The notes below the pieces were generated by a model. That model was not told the origin of the DNA, did no database searches, and was given only the letters and a program-made list of their open reading frames with translations. DNA of 64,000 nucleotides from Cichorium intybus. Lineage: Eukaryota > Streptophyta > Magnoliopsida > Asterales > Asteraceae. The translations under genes were made by a program, and so were the position numbers. Below are positions 48,668 through 61,531 of this stretch, in pieces. The DNA lies in the NCBI GenBank assembly GCA_023525715.1, contig CM042017.1, positions 75,936,166-76,000,165 on the forward strand, read 5' to 3'. Positions within the stretch are counted from its first letter, which is position 1, and each line of letters starts with the position of its first letter.

Positions 48668-50440
48668 CAACTCAGCACAACTATCTATGAATAAATCAAT
48701 AAGAGACCAAAATAACCAATTATAAACAAAACCCACAGACGTTATCATTTAAACACTCACATGTGCATACCTTTTCATATTGTTTTTATTAAAATGTGGT
48801 CTGTGGAGGACAGTAACATCTTTTCATAACCAAAGAACTGCGCTCATTTCCAACACCTTTGTAGGTGAAGGGCAGTTTGGATATTTGGTATGGTTGTTAT
48901 GCAAAAATGAGTACGGAGACCCTGTTTTTATGCAGAAAATTGAAAATCCGTCACATAAATATCATATTTATAAAAGAAACAAAAAAAAAAAAAGAACTAA
49001 CCAACCATAATTCACCCTGTACCTAAAGCATGGGCTTAACAACAGACTAAAATCGATTAATGGGAAATAAATAAACTGAAATTAAATTTATGGAAATATC
49101 ATACATTGTACTCTTTTAAAGCAATCCAATTCAAAGGAGATAAGGAAAAATTGAAGAAAATTTTAAACTTAAAACCTGATGTACACTGTCTATCTCTCGC
49201 CATGCTTGCTTTTTGTTGTAGGTATTGTATCCAACCATGAAATTATACTCCTTTATTTCAATCTCATTGTAGTATGGCATCGATGTAGTATGGTAACTGG
49301 TTGGATCTACAAACAAAAGATTGACAGATGCAAAAGGAATTACTTATTAGGACAAAAAGAGGGAACATAATTAGGACTCCGACAAACACAAATCATTATG
49401 TCTCTAATAGAAGATGAATAAAATAATACCTTTCATGATCTTCGATTAAAAGTTGTTGAATAATCTTAAATCACAATCGGTGGGAGCAAGTTACAACTCC
49501 AATAAGCCTAACCAAGGATTGTGCGGAGTAAATTATGACATAAAAGGAACATACCCGTTTCCGATTACCGACACTGCCTCCGGTGATGAACTTTGGCGCC
49601 GATTAGTACAGAACAGCACGAGAAATTGCAACAGGCGAAAGATGAAGATGAGCGGGTGGGGATGATGAAAAGCGGTGGTAGATAGTCATGCAAGAAGAGG
49701 GTGGTGTCGGTGGGGAAGCGATGAGGAGACGATGTTGATGAAGGGGACGAAGCGGAACGGAGATAGAGAGCAGTCGGTGGGTAAGGGTGCAATCGGTGGA
49801 GGTGGAGAAGATAGAAGGTTCGGGATATAAAACCCTGAGGACCCAAATAAGGATCCGACCCGAGACACGACCCGCGTGTCACAAAACAAAAAAAAAAACG
49901 TACACCACATTGACAAAAAATACGGCAATTGATTAATAGATAAATATCATCGATTACATAATTCTTTTTCATAATATTTCATATTCGTGAATTCAAAATA
50001 AAGAAACTACATGGGTGCAATGATTAAATATTAACGAATTCTTAAATTTTAATTTTGCTAGTTTTAATTAATATTTAATTATTGACTTCATAAAATTTAG
50101 ATATTCTAACATATTCTTTTACTAATAAAAAAACGTTTTATATTTATGTAAAATTCAAAGATCACGTTTAACATGTAACTATTGCAAACTGTAACTTACA
50201 TTTTTATTTTTACAGAAAAATAATAAAAAAAATATATCATATGAAATATCTAACTTTATACGATTTTCTTTTATATGCAATATCAAAAGTGAAAAAGAAA
50301 ATGCAACAAAAATTAGAAGTGCGTTCATATCAAGGCGAAAGAAAATATGAATACGTCACTACTATTGGCAAAAGTACTATATTCCCTACATTGATAACGA
50401 TAGTAAATTACATTATTATTTTATATAGTATGTCCTTAAA
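48668..50440. other. Right part of the Helitron-like segment and spacer
   Basis: Minus-strand exon-like pieces occur near 49131-49316 (YNFMVGYNTYNKKQAWREID) without a recognised parent. 49600-49830 is a GGTGG-rich stretch and 49845-49885 has 'gacccgagacacgacccgcgtgtcac', which resembles a piece at 36415-36445. From 49930 on, the sequence is plain AT-rich spacer in which I see nothing. Confidence 0.4.
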
Positions 50441-50751
50441 AAATCCAAATGAAAACTACAAAATAAATATAATTAGCTATTACATAATTGAATCTTCTAC
50501 ACCAAGGGAGAGGATTTTATTTTATTTTATTTTATTTTTTTTGTAAAACGTAAAAGGAAGAAAAGCTAATTTTCTTCTCACCTTTTATTAAGATTCAACT
50601 TATTGTACAATACATAATTATAAATTACAAGCTACCACGTGTGATGTCAAAAAAATATGGTCTCCAAGAAAAATACACAATTACAACGGAGCTCGTTTCA
50701 CAAGCCCTCAGAATCCAATGTGGATTTTGATTTTTGAGAAACAAAGTAATC

Positions 50752-53700
50752 TCAAACCTCGTACTTGCATAGGTTCTCAAATCCCATGTATTCATGTTGT
50801 TGAATTTTATCAATCATGTTTGAAATTCCAACTCCACCTGTTAAAACAAAATACATGTGGTTGTAAGAAAAAAGATGGTCTCAATCATATTTAATATATT
50901 AATTATTTATGAAAATAACATCACACTTGAGAAAATGGAAGGAAAAAAAATGAGTGGACTTGATGAGAAAACATCATTTTCATAACTTTTTCTGACATGT
51001 TGTCTCTCTATTATTAAGTTTTGTCTACATTAAGAATGTGTTTGATAGTTTGAGTCCTGAATGAATAAGAGGTCTGACTCCAGTAAAATTATTTTGTTGC
51101 TGACTCGGTCAGACGTGTATGAACTCGGTCAGATGTGATTTTTAGCTTATCAAACGCCCGGACTCGGACTGAGTCAGACATCAGGTCCGGTCAGACGCAA
51201 ATCAAACACAGCTTAAGTGAAAAAGAAACAGTATATGAAAAAAACCAACAAACTTACCTAACGAGATTGCACTAACGAATATTGTGAACGCGAGGATGAA
51301 TATAATTAAAGATGCGCGCCCAAGAATAATAATTATTCTTCTCACGACATGTTGCCCAACAAAAGCGGCAATCGTTGCAACCACGAGGAAGTAGAATGCT
51401 GTAAAGTACGTGCAAGAATTAGCAACGTACTTGTATTTTTTTTAACCAAGAGTAGCAACATTCTTGCATTTATCAACTGATAATAGCAATACGTATCCTA
51501 AAACTTACCATAAGGAACTGGGAACCGCTTCAGAAGATAATATTCCACAACCGACATCGATGAAGAGAACATCATTGCGAAAGTTGCCGTTGCACTTGAA
51601 ACCTATACACAAAATGTTTCAACAACTTTAACACTATTTTCAAAAACCATAAAAAAAAAAATAACGGAATAACTAAATAAACACCCCATTTTACTTTATA
51701 TACACCTCTATTCAAAGTCAACTTATTTTTATTTGTTGAAACTTGGGAAAATTAGATACCTGGGGAGGTATTCCGAGCTCCAAGAAGAGTGGGCCCATGA
51801 TAAAACCGCCACCTAGACCAAGTAAACCGCCAACCATGCCAGCTAAGACGCCACACGCGCAATACAGTATTAATTGGCCAACTTTAAGGTGGGTGTCCGA
51901 ATCTCCCTTTGATGATATCTTTCTAGATCCATTGTATAAGCTTATAGCCTCATACCCCGATACCCCAAAAGAAACCGGAATCTAAAAAAATACAAAATTA
52001 CGTTAGTTTGTTTTTTTTCTGTATTTTGTCCTTTTTTTTTTAAAAAAAAAAAGCATAATAGTTAAATGGCTAAATTGATAATATGATAAAAGTAAAGATT
52101 CTTGAAGATACCTGCATTAGGTTCAGCACCCAATATAATACAGAGCAAGTGGTTGTATATGTCTGTTTCATCAATACAAAGAAAATTGAAAGTTAATGGG
52201 ATTTATAAGAAAAAAATTAATTTAAAAAAAGTTTTTTTTTTTATAGAGAACCTTAGCAATTTGTAGTGCAAGAAATGCAACCCAAACAATACAAAGAAGC
52301 GCTAATTCCTTCCAGCAAACATTCTCCCAAACGGTGACCTAAAAAAATATTAAATTTTATAAAAAAGTTTCCCAAATAAAACTCGTGTTTATTAAATATT
52401 AAATATTAACCTCTTCTTTTAATGCTGCTTCGGCTTTTGTTTCGTTGCTGGGCCCACCAGGGAGAAACTTGTAATCTACCGCATCAGCTCCTAAATTAAT
52501 AATTATACTTAGTTTTGTTAAACAAGGATGAAAGTAATTATAATATAATCCAAGTGTTTTTTTTTTTTTTTTTTACAATTTCGGTAACATTAAAAGAAAG
52601 TTGAATCAACACACACCGTTTGGCTCCATGCGCTTAGCCGCCTCCTGAAAATAGTAAAAAAAAAATATTTTTTTTTTTGAACATCAAAAAATAATAATTT
52701 TTTTGAACATCAAAAAACTAATAAAAATATTACATTTTTCATAATGGTTTCCTTTTTCCATGTATCAACACCTCTACAAAAGGCCTTTGTGGATGTGCCT
52801 GCAGGTTTTTAGTATGTAATATATATCATTTGATGAATAACCATATAACAAGAAATAAAATTATACAAAAAAAAAAAAAATTAATACCTATAAATAGAAC
52901 AATTAAGAGGACTGTGACCATCCAATCAGCAAAAATAACATTGAAGGAAACTCCAATACTAATTCCCAACATTAACATTGGTTGGATAAGAACTGCCAGG
53001 TCATAGTCAATGATTGGCATATCAAGTGTTGGATGTCTTAATTTAAGATTGTAGTAAACCGTTGAAGCAGCCGCACCCATAATCATACCTACAAAACACA
53101 ACCAACAGATATACAGAACAGAACAGTACAGAACAGAACAGAACAGAACAGAACAGAACAGAACAGAACAGACTGTCGTGTGTTATGCATGGGGACTGAT
53201 GTCAATGGAACAAAGATTGCAAATTTTGTTCCACCCAAAAAGAATTTGATGAAGGTGGGAGAGCGACTTGTATGAAATCTCTCTTTGGTGAAAAAAGACG
53301 TAAATGCCCTTGTGTCTTACATTTTGAAATGGCGGTTGCGGATTTAGGATCAAACCCTATAATGAGGGTAAGCATAGGTACGAATATACCACCACCTCCA
53401 ACACCGCCTACACTCCCAAAAGCTGCTCCACAAAAACCAATAAAGCTACCAACCACAATTTGCCACCCAAATTCCATTTCCTGTGAAACACAAATATGAT
53501 AAGAATGAGAAGGGCATTTACGTCTTTTGTACAAACAAAAGATCGAGACTGAGACTTGGTTCCCACCTTGTTCCTCCATTTTGGGTGGGAATAAAAATTA
53601 CAACTTTTGTCTCATTGACATCGGTCAGTATAGATTTACATATTTATATGATATGTTTAATAAACCGTAGTTTTCATATTATTTATTTATGAAATTTGTG

Positions 53701-54678
53701 ATGAATCTTGTGGTTGTATACGAAGGAAATTTTTAAAAATACTCTAATAATTCAAGAAGATTGGTTTAAATTAAAAAATAGGTTTCGTTAGATTAAATAA
53801 AGGGTTGTGCTATAAATACCCCATTACATTTTGTACCCCTAGACACCTATCAAATCAAAATGTATAAACCCTCATTGATTTGACTAATTGATTTGTTTTA
53901 TTCTTTTTTTGTCTTTTATGGTCTTTTCCTTTATTATTATTATTATTATTATTATTAAATTATATTTATTATTAATAGTTTTTATAAAATTATAACCGTT
54001 CGTGTTTATTGATAATTTAATGCCTCCTTTTTTTGTCGTTCAAATTTATTCAGTCGTTTATAAACCAAGTGATTGTATGTATAATTTATTCTTTATAAAA
54101 TCCTTCAGGTTTATACCGTTTGTCGGTAATTGGAATTCACGTTATTATTAGCCAAAAACCGTCATTCTTGATCTGTCGACCCAGTTGTACACCATCTTTG
54201 TTTGTCCAGGCTTGTGCGTGCGTACAGATAAGAACATTCTGCTGAATGAGAAACATTGTATAATGTTCGACTAAATGTTTATCTTCGCTATCCAGATAAT
54301 GCATCGTGTAATTTTAATATTGGACCAAACTTTGCATTGTTATTATTATTATTTATATTGTTATTTTTTATACATTCGTTCGAATTTAACATAACCGTTT
54401 TGATATAATTTGAGATAATTTTATAAAATTATAAACGTCGTTCGTTGTGTCGTAATTACTTTAAAAAACTATTGTTTATTGTTACTAAAATGTAAAAATT
54501 ATAAAAGCATTAATTTGACATTCGTTCAAATTTGACATAATCGTTTTGATATAATTTGACATAATTTTATAAAATTATAAACGTTGTTCGTTGTGTCGTA
54601 ATTACTTTAAAAAAAACTATTGTTTATTGTTACTAAAACGTAAAATTATAAAAGATAAATTCATTATTATTGCTATTC

Positions 54679-54713
<35 letters not shown>

Positions 54714-56316
54714 CAAATATCAAATACTATTAATAAAAGAAAATAAAATAGAAAAGGAAAACACAACAAATAAACAAAATAGATAAAAGACAAAAAAAAC
54801 AAAAAATCAAATTAAGGGGATACAACTAGACTATATGGGTATGTATAGATTCACCCTTAAATAAACTGTAAGGAAATCCATGTAAAAGGAATAAAGTATT
54901 CGTGTTGTTATTTTGGTGATGAATGACAACTTTGAAAAGTCAAAGGGTCTTACAGGATCACTGTCACGTGTTTGGTTATCTGTTTTTGTATTTAAGCGTG
55001 AGGGACTTATCATATACAGCTAATATGAAGTACCAGACAAGTTATAGTGGAGTAGTTCGTAATATATGCTGCATCAGTTGCTTATCATTTTGGAACTTAT
55101 TGCATAATTTTTTTTAATTATTAATATAAAACAAATATTATACTATTTTCATAATATGTATTATTAAATTGCCTTTTGTTTTTTTATAATATAATATAAT
55201 ATAATATAATAACTATGTTAGAAGACTATTGCCTTTTGTTTTTTAACGAGTAACACAATAATAATATGCCTGTAAAAAGGCTTTCATGTTTTAAACACTT
55301 TTTTGCATATTTTGATGAGTGGTGACATGGTACTAATATGTGAACATGCATAAAATATAAAAATACCAATCATTGCAATAAAATATTTAAAGTTGATATG
55401 GTTGGTCTTTAAGTTTACATAATGAATGCAAGAAATTTCAGAGTTTTTAAAAGATAAAGATTCAACTACTATCAATTATGCCCCAAGTAGATTCATTGCA
55501 TTATTTAACATGAAGAATTAAGAAATAATGGGCCCTACTTTTATGTTATCTCAGATCGACTCTGATTAATTAAATAAAGAGAAGTTATGTCTTTCAATGA
55601 TTCTATCTGTTTATTAAACAAAAAATTAAATATTGCAATGATGTTAGAAAGAAACGGCAAGCAATGTACCTCTTACCACATATTATTTAAAAATTGGGAT
55701 GATGTAGATAGTAGATACAGCAAGCAATGTACCTCTTACTACATCTTAATGGTTGTGTATCAATTGTTTCCAAAAAGATGAGTCTTTGAACAAAATTACT
55801 TGAAAGAAATTGCAATTAAGGTTTAATGAAACAATCTGTTCTTAGAATGTATGTTCAAAAGTAACAAAACTAAGAATTAAGAAAAAGGGGTTTCTAATTT
55901 AAGGAAGGAACAATGGTAGTTGAAAGTGCAATAAATGTAAAGTAAATTCTGAAAAGCGCAATTTGGAACTAACTTATTAGAATCTGCAATTTGTATATTC
56001 GCTATTCGGTAAAGTACACACATAGAAAACCTGGAAAAGGGAAGAAACTCCATGGAAGAAGAGAAATAGACAAGAAGAAACTTACAGGCCAAACATGCTG
56101 ATAACCAGATCCATCTGTTTGAAACAAGTAATTCGCCAATTTCACAAAATAACCTAAACTCAAATCACCGTCGACGTCCGCCGCCGCTGCCGCTGCCAAA
56201 TCTTTTTTCATTCCGCTTCTGTCAGCCGAAGCGAGCATCGAAGCTGTCACGACGCTAATTACAGTCACCGTTATGGATCTCATGATCCTCCATCTTTTGA
56301 ACCCATTTTCCGCCAT
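50752..56316 (-). CDS. Sulfite exporter TauE/SafE family protein, copy 2 (12 exons)
   Basis: Paralogue of the gene at 364-5728 in the same orientation. Exons: 56316-56086, 53480-53321, 53088-52888, 52798-52734, 52644-52617, 52490-52411, 52338-52252, 52162-52112, 51981-51760, 51602-51509, 51398-51258, 50837-50752. Total 1446 nt, 481 aa, frame open, all borders GT/AG. Eleven of twelve exons have exactly the length of copy 1; the last is six bases longer (ends CKYEV instead of CKS). MAENGFKRW is the start; a TTG nine bases upstream is not a likely start. Key motifs: GSVGGVGGGGIFVPM in the first half and GGLLGLGGGFIMGP in the second, closer to the family consensus than copy 1 (GIFVAM). Intron 1 is enlarged by a TIR element; intron 4 is short. 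Confidence 0.93.
53114..53172. repeat. (CAGAA)n microsatellite, intron 2 of TauE copy 2
   Basis: About 11-12 units with one variant (CAGTA), at the same place relative to the exon 3 acceptor as the longer array in copy 1. Confidence 0.93.
53800..54880. mobile_element. TIR element in intron 1 of TauE copy 2
   Basis: The left part ('ttgtacccctagac', 'gttttattctttttttgtcttttat') and the right part read in inverse ('ttgtatccccttaa', 'gttttttttgtcttttat') form an imperfect terminal inverted repeat of over 100 bases that includes a (TTA)n run on each inner side. Inside, a 140-base module with 'ttcgttgtgtcgtaattac' is directly repeated (about 54380-54510 and 54525-54660). Absent from copy 1. No transposase. 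Confidence 0.6.
55186..55212. repeat. (ATAAT)n short tandem repeat
   Basis: About five units in intron 1 of copy 2. Confidence 0.9.
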
Positions 56317-56597
56317 TTGATTCAAGTAATTCGAAAGCCCTACGAAATACTCGAATTCAAAAACGCAAACACTTCTTTCTGTATATGTCCGTCGGAAATT
56401 TGACTCAACCTACCACTTTCGTTCTTCTCTGTCTCTCAATTGAGACTTCTCAATTGAACAGAGCAACGAAATTCGAAAACCAACGATTAAATCACATCAA
56501 ACTCCCAAATAAACACTCGAAGATTTGTTGGTTTTAAGCCAAAAGAGTACTGCGTGTATATCTCTGTGTGTGTATGTGTGTGTGAGAAGGGGATTTG

Positions 56598-56612
56598 GTG
56601 ATAATTTATAAA
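56598..56612 (-). promoter_or_regulatory. Probable TATA box of TauE copy 2
   Basis: Minus-strand TTATAAATTATCACCAAAT about 290 bases upstream of the ATG; same core as in copy 1 (near 5914). A GT-rich stretch (56560-56582) lies just downstream in the leader. Confidence 0.55.
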
Positions 56613-56973
56613 GGAACCATAAAATGTTGTGGAGGCAATTACGCAGGCATGGGCTTGTTAAACGAAGGATGGTGAAGTGCAAATACAATAAATAGGAGGG
56701 TGAAGTGTGTCAATATGATATTGTAGAAGGGGTAAAGCAAAACATTATGTAGATTTCACACATGCGTTTATTCGTTTACACGACAGCGTACTATTGGCCT
56801 GTGTAGATGTGTTAAAGTTTTTTTTTGTACATTAGTGAAGTTGTCAAAAATGAACATCACCAACGTGGTGTATTACTCTATAAATTATTTATAAAATTTT
56901 ATGGATAAACAAATAGCTATTAATGGTGTATTAACGTTGTGAAGACATATCAACTATTTATAATATTTATTTT

Positions 56974-57124
56974 AATGTTTTATAGTTTTTTAATCCAAAA
57001 AGTTATTTAACTTTTTATACTTTTAATATGTGAAAACTGTTAACAACCATAATGTTTTATAGTTTTTTAATCCAAAAAGTTATTTAACTTTATACTTTTA
57101 ATATGTGAAAACTGTTAACAACCA
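56974..57124. repeat. Two-unit tandem duplication of about 74 bases
   Basis: The stretch 'taatgttttatagttttttaa...gtgaaaactgttaacaacca' occurs twice in a row with almost no change. The surrounding 56620-57600 has no gene. Confidence 0.9.
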
Positions 57125-57639
57125 TTAATGTTGATATGGATAGCACAGTGGTGGACAAAGAAAACCATTTTTTTTTAAATCTATATCCGCTTCGAATCGG
57201 TCCTCTAAAAAATCCGGTTTAGATTAATTTTATCCATCGGATAAGGAAAAAAATAGAAAATCAGATTTGTCCCACCGATTTTTTTTTGGTTTCAATGAAA
57301 TATGTTTTAACGATAAAATTTTGTCCATTACTTCTTTATAATGCTTGTCCATATAAGTATTTGGAGGTATTCCAAAAAAGGTTTCAATTTTAAGATCTTA
57401 AATGACCACAAACACCATATATAAAGTTAATATTACAAAATGCCATTTTGACGTTTTAATAAATTTCAAATGAGCGAAAACTAATCTACCGCAATGGCAA
57501 TGCCATGGGTTAAGCATATTAGGTCGTTTTTGATCTAACTAAATTTTTTTATAAAATTCTGACACCAAAATCAAGTTTTACGAAAGGTAGTGGGGAAAAT
57601 AGGATTTTTTTAATGGATTTTGTAAAACCTAGTTTCTAA

Positions 57640-58139
57640 GGGTGGACCGCCCATTAGGTCCAAGCCGAACAACGATATACCAAGAGTCAGACCGACTGAA
57701 GACACATTTTAGGCCCAAATTAATGTTGAAGCACCAAAAACATCCCGCCTGAAATTAACAAATAATCGTTTAACACCATGATCACCTGCAAAAAGAACAA
57801 ACATGATGAAGGCACAAACACTGTATAAAGTGACAGACACCGTATAAAGTGACAGACATTGTCCCCTCCTCAAACACTATAAATATCTCCTCCATGGGAG
57901 GTATTAACAAGTAACTATTCACTCTTATTTTCTCTCGAAAATCTCAATTAAACTCTCTTAAGTAACACTCCCTTAACTTGGGCATCGGAGCATAATCTCG
58001 GGACACAACCTCGGAATACAATTGATCCCAACTTTCTCTTTGTGATCAACAAGTCTTATAACTTTCCTCATAAGTAAGAAGGTTCCAACTCTCTATCATC
58101 CATACTCCAAACCTCCCCCTCTAGGACTTGGTTGCATCA
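57640..58139 (+). mobile_element. Tat/Retand-like gypsy LTR, left boundary unclear
   Basis: A core promoter CTATAAATATCTCC (57890) and a pyrimidine-rich leader run into 'gttgcatca', directly followed by TTGGTGCCATCTGT (58140-58153). This is a slightly changed version of the TGGCGCCGTCTGTGG primer binding site of Tat/Retand elements. A doubled 'actgtataaagtgacagaca' lies at 57820-57860. No 3' partner LTR is in the window. Confidence 0.6.
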
Positions 58140-58183
58140 TTGGTGCCATCTGTAGTGATAACCATCATGATCACGAAGCATGG

Positions 58184-58510
58184 GTGACAAGTAAAAAGGT
58201 AATACAAATCCAAGCCTTTGAAGCTACCCCAATAGCCGACTTTCTAGGATTGACACATGTAAGAACTTTGGTACCCATCTTCCCAAAACTAGAAGCAAAC
58301 ACCACATCCCCTAGATGTAGAATCAAAAGTTCAAGATATCAGTACCACAAAGACATTGATGTATCTTACGCTAGTCGGGAACCAATCGACGAATTATACT
58401 TCGATGATACGGATCCAATCCCCACACACTGTTGCGGAATTGAACCATGCTTCAAACAACCACCAGATCCGTGGAAAGACGATCTATGGGGTCGACATTC
58501 TCAATGGTAA
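58184..58510 (+). pseudogene. Possible leader/gag remnant of the Tat-like element
   Basis: A 108-codon open frame (MTSKKVIQIQAFEATPIADF...) behind the primer binding site, in gag position. It is cut off after WGRHSQW and no known domain is recognised. The region 58511-58979 after it looks like unrelated gypsy debris ('gcagggtcgaaccatagggaca' at 58700). Confidence 0.35.
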
Positions 58511-58979
58511 GCTTCACAAGAAATAACATATGACCCCTAGGCTAAATCTTCCTACCATTCATCATTTTGAACAAAGTAGGTCTAGGAAAAAAGACAGTCC
58601 TTGTTAAGGGTGTCAAACCTTACAAATGAGATAGGAAATATATATAAATATGTCCAGAGAAATACTACTATACTACACTAAAATATAGTACAAGGCAAGC
58701 AGGGTCGAACCATAGGGACACGGGAATAAAGGTTTACACCTGTTTGCACGAGGTATAAAAAGTAACACAATGAGGTTTTGCGATTGTAATGTAAAAAAAG
58801 ACAAAAGTGAATAACTACAAACTAATTGAATTTGTAACAATAATTACAACGAGTCTAGTTCTAAGTTCTTGATGTTTACCATGCAAGATTGATTATGTAT
58901 TAATGTTGTCTACAATTTGCAATCCTAATTTGGAGTTAAAAAGCATAGATGCATTCTTATGTCTTTTACTTGTCCAGGT

Positions 58980-61159
58980 TGAAACGACCAAAATTTATAA
59001 TATAAATATGTAAACTAAAATGTGTGTAATTTAAATGTTATATGTAAATTTTATGAGAAATTATAGTTGTGAGGGTAATTAAGTCATTTTACCATAAAAA
59101 GGGTAAATTTGTCATTTGACCATATGCAGAAATTATCATAAAAATTTATTTATAGTTTAGGACCAAAAATGTGAGAAATTAGAGTCTATGTAAAGATAAT
59201 TGATTTTGGTGGCCAAAGTTCAAGGAAGTGAACTTGAGGGACCAAAACTGTAAATATAGAAAATATAAAAATGAGAAAAATATCTCATAAATCATCACAA
59301 AATCAGTAGAGAGTTCGAGAGAGAGCTAGAGAACTGGAGACACGGGAGATTTCAAGCTCACGAAGAATTGAAGCAAGGAATTAAGAATTGAACACTTGGA
59401 ATTGGTGATTCCAAGCTTCTAAGGTAAGTATTCCAAGTTCTAACCTAGATTTTTCTTGATGGGTTTTTATGGAAACTGAAATTTGTAATTTCAGTCATGA
59501 ATCATGTAGTTTAAATGGCTTAACACTTCCAGTAAGTCATGCTAAAAGGACTTAATTCAAGAATATGGAAGTAGGTTGCTATTTTTCAAGAATTGAGATT
59601 TTGATCAAGAACCCTAGATTGTGAGTTCTTGTGATTAACTTGATTCTAATGGTTTAAAACTTGAAGTAAATGAAGGGTTTTGGTCTTGGAACAAACCCCT
59701 ATCGATTAAGCAGAGTAATAAGTACTTAATATGAGAAAATGGAAATTTGTAGCATAAAAATCGGGAAATTCTGGGCTGCTGATTAGCAGGCGCGACGCGC
59801 CCCTCACCTTGGCGCGATGCGCCATCGCGGCAGAGTGAAATGTAGTTTTGCTTCAAAGTCCCCTGCCAAGTGAATTTTGGTTTTTGAGATTTGGACCTAT
59901 ACTTGTTCAAATGAACCCAAATTTTGAACATAGGTCCAATATAGTCCAAAACTTCACAGAAAATTTTCAGAATCGAAATACGACCCTATGAGGGTACTGT
60001 AGTAAAATACGTATAATATACGTTTTAATTAAAGTTGGTCATTCAAAAGTTTTACACTTGTTTTGACCATTAATGGTATAATAAGGACTCTAATATGTTA
60101 TAGAGTCAATTAGAATGTAAATTAATGTATCATATACTACATATAGGTGCAAGTCAAATAATTAGACACCGAAAGGGTAAAGAACCGAGGGACGTCTAAT
60201 CGACTTCTCAAGAGTTATAAGGTGAGTACATGTAGTATTTTTATCCATTTTGGGATACATGGCAAGCAAGTAAGTATTTTTCAGATTTCCATATAATATT
60301 TCTATGTGTGAAAATATTTGCAAGAATGTTTTATTTCCTAGTTTATATGGAAAGTAAGCTGCTATATTTGAAAGTATGATTTTGGCGATAGCCTAGATTA
60401 TGGTAAAAGCATGTTTAAGTCTAAATCTTGGCATTTAGCCATTATGTGTACAAGTATTGTTTCAGTTTTCAGAAAGTATTTTTATATATGACTGGTATTG
60501 TAGCTAGCAATGTTAGTAAGGGAACTATGTTCCAACCTACCCGGGTTAGGTAAGGAGTCTACTGGGGATAACCCCTTCGCGAAGTAGGCTGCCTCAGCAC
60601 TTCTACCGTGAGGATTGATCCGTTCTTTCTAGCTGTAGAGACTTGGGGAATCACTTATAGTGATTAAAGCCCTAAGTATAAAAATCCAGCAAGTTTATAA
60701 AATCAGTCAAAGAAAGAAGCTAGTTTTGAAAGATATAAAATGATTTTGAAAGATAAAAGAATTATAGTATATTAATACTCAAAAGTTTTTGCGAATGTTT
60801 ATATTATGAAATTTTTATAAAAGGAGATTAAATGTTTGAGTCTAAAACTCATGTAACTCACGAGACATTCTTGTCTTACGTATTCTATTTTTATGCCATG
60901 TATTCCAGGTTCAGGTACAAAGTTGTAAGATAGTTGGAGTTGCGAAATAAATCCTAGGGTGCAAAGGAGTGGAGCTGGATATAGCTTCCATGTATTGGTA
61001 TTTGATTGAATCCATTTCCCTTAAACTTATGGTTGTTTGATATGTAATTGTAACACTCCCTTGTGGTATTTAAACAAGTACAATGGTTTTTGTTGAACTG
61101 TATTTTGTAAAATATGCTTTTATGTAATATAAATGGTTTGTAAAAATTGGGGTGTTACA
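58980..61159 (+). mobile_element. 5' LTR of a Tekay-type Ty3/gypsy element (2180 bp)
   Basis: Starts TGAAACGACC and ends GGGGTGTTACA, followed by the primer binding site. A CpG-dense inverted motif, GGCGCGACGCGCC...GGCGCGATGCGCC, lies at 59789-59825. The 3' LTR is beyond the window, so the target duplication and age cannot be read. Confidence 0.85.
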
Positions 61160-61162
61160 AGT

Positions 61163-61175
61163 TGGTATCAGAGCC
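61163..61175 (+). promoter_or_regulatory. Primer binding site of the Tekay-type element
   Basis: TGGTATCAGAGCC, three bases behind the LTR, complementary to initiator methionine tRNA. Confidence 0.92.
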
Positions 61176-61531
61176 ATAGTTTAAGCGAATTAGGATTGGA
61201 TCATTCCACACCTAGGCTTAGACATATGAAATAGTCAGTTAGAGTGAGTCACATAATTTTTGTGTCTTAAGGAATTAAGACATTATTAGTTAATGGAGTT
61301 ATATGGGTATATTATGAGTTAAAAGTAGCTAATTAATACTAGTAAACAGTGGAACCAAGCGGAACATTGGGAACAACATGTGTAGGTGATTATGGTAATA
61401 TGGGCCCGTATTATCATAATCACAGGACACGTATTGAGTCTAGTGTGGCCGCGAGGGAATACTGGGAAACTGGTGGAAAAGTAGTAAATTTATATTATGA
61501 AATACTAAAGTACTTGAAATTTTATAGCAAG

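Larger units (their letters stand above)
35181..49900 (-). mobile_element. Helitron-like element carrying host gene fragments (5' end not located)
   Basis: The 3' terminus is on the minus strand: a hairpin GCC-type stem CCCGTGC-GGA-GCACGGG (35191-35207) followed within about 10 bases by GCCCCACTAG, so the element ends CTAG at 35181, with T as the next base, as Helitrons require. To the right on the same strand lie exon fragments of several unrelated host genes with intron borders still visible (see separate entries). Rep/helicase coding sequence is not seen, so it would be non-autonomous. A Copia element (40469-48662) is nested inside. The right limit is a guess: gene-fragment-like sequence continues to about 49,900. 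Calling the whole stretch one Helitron is inference; the terminus itself is seen. Confidence 0.55.
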
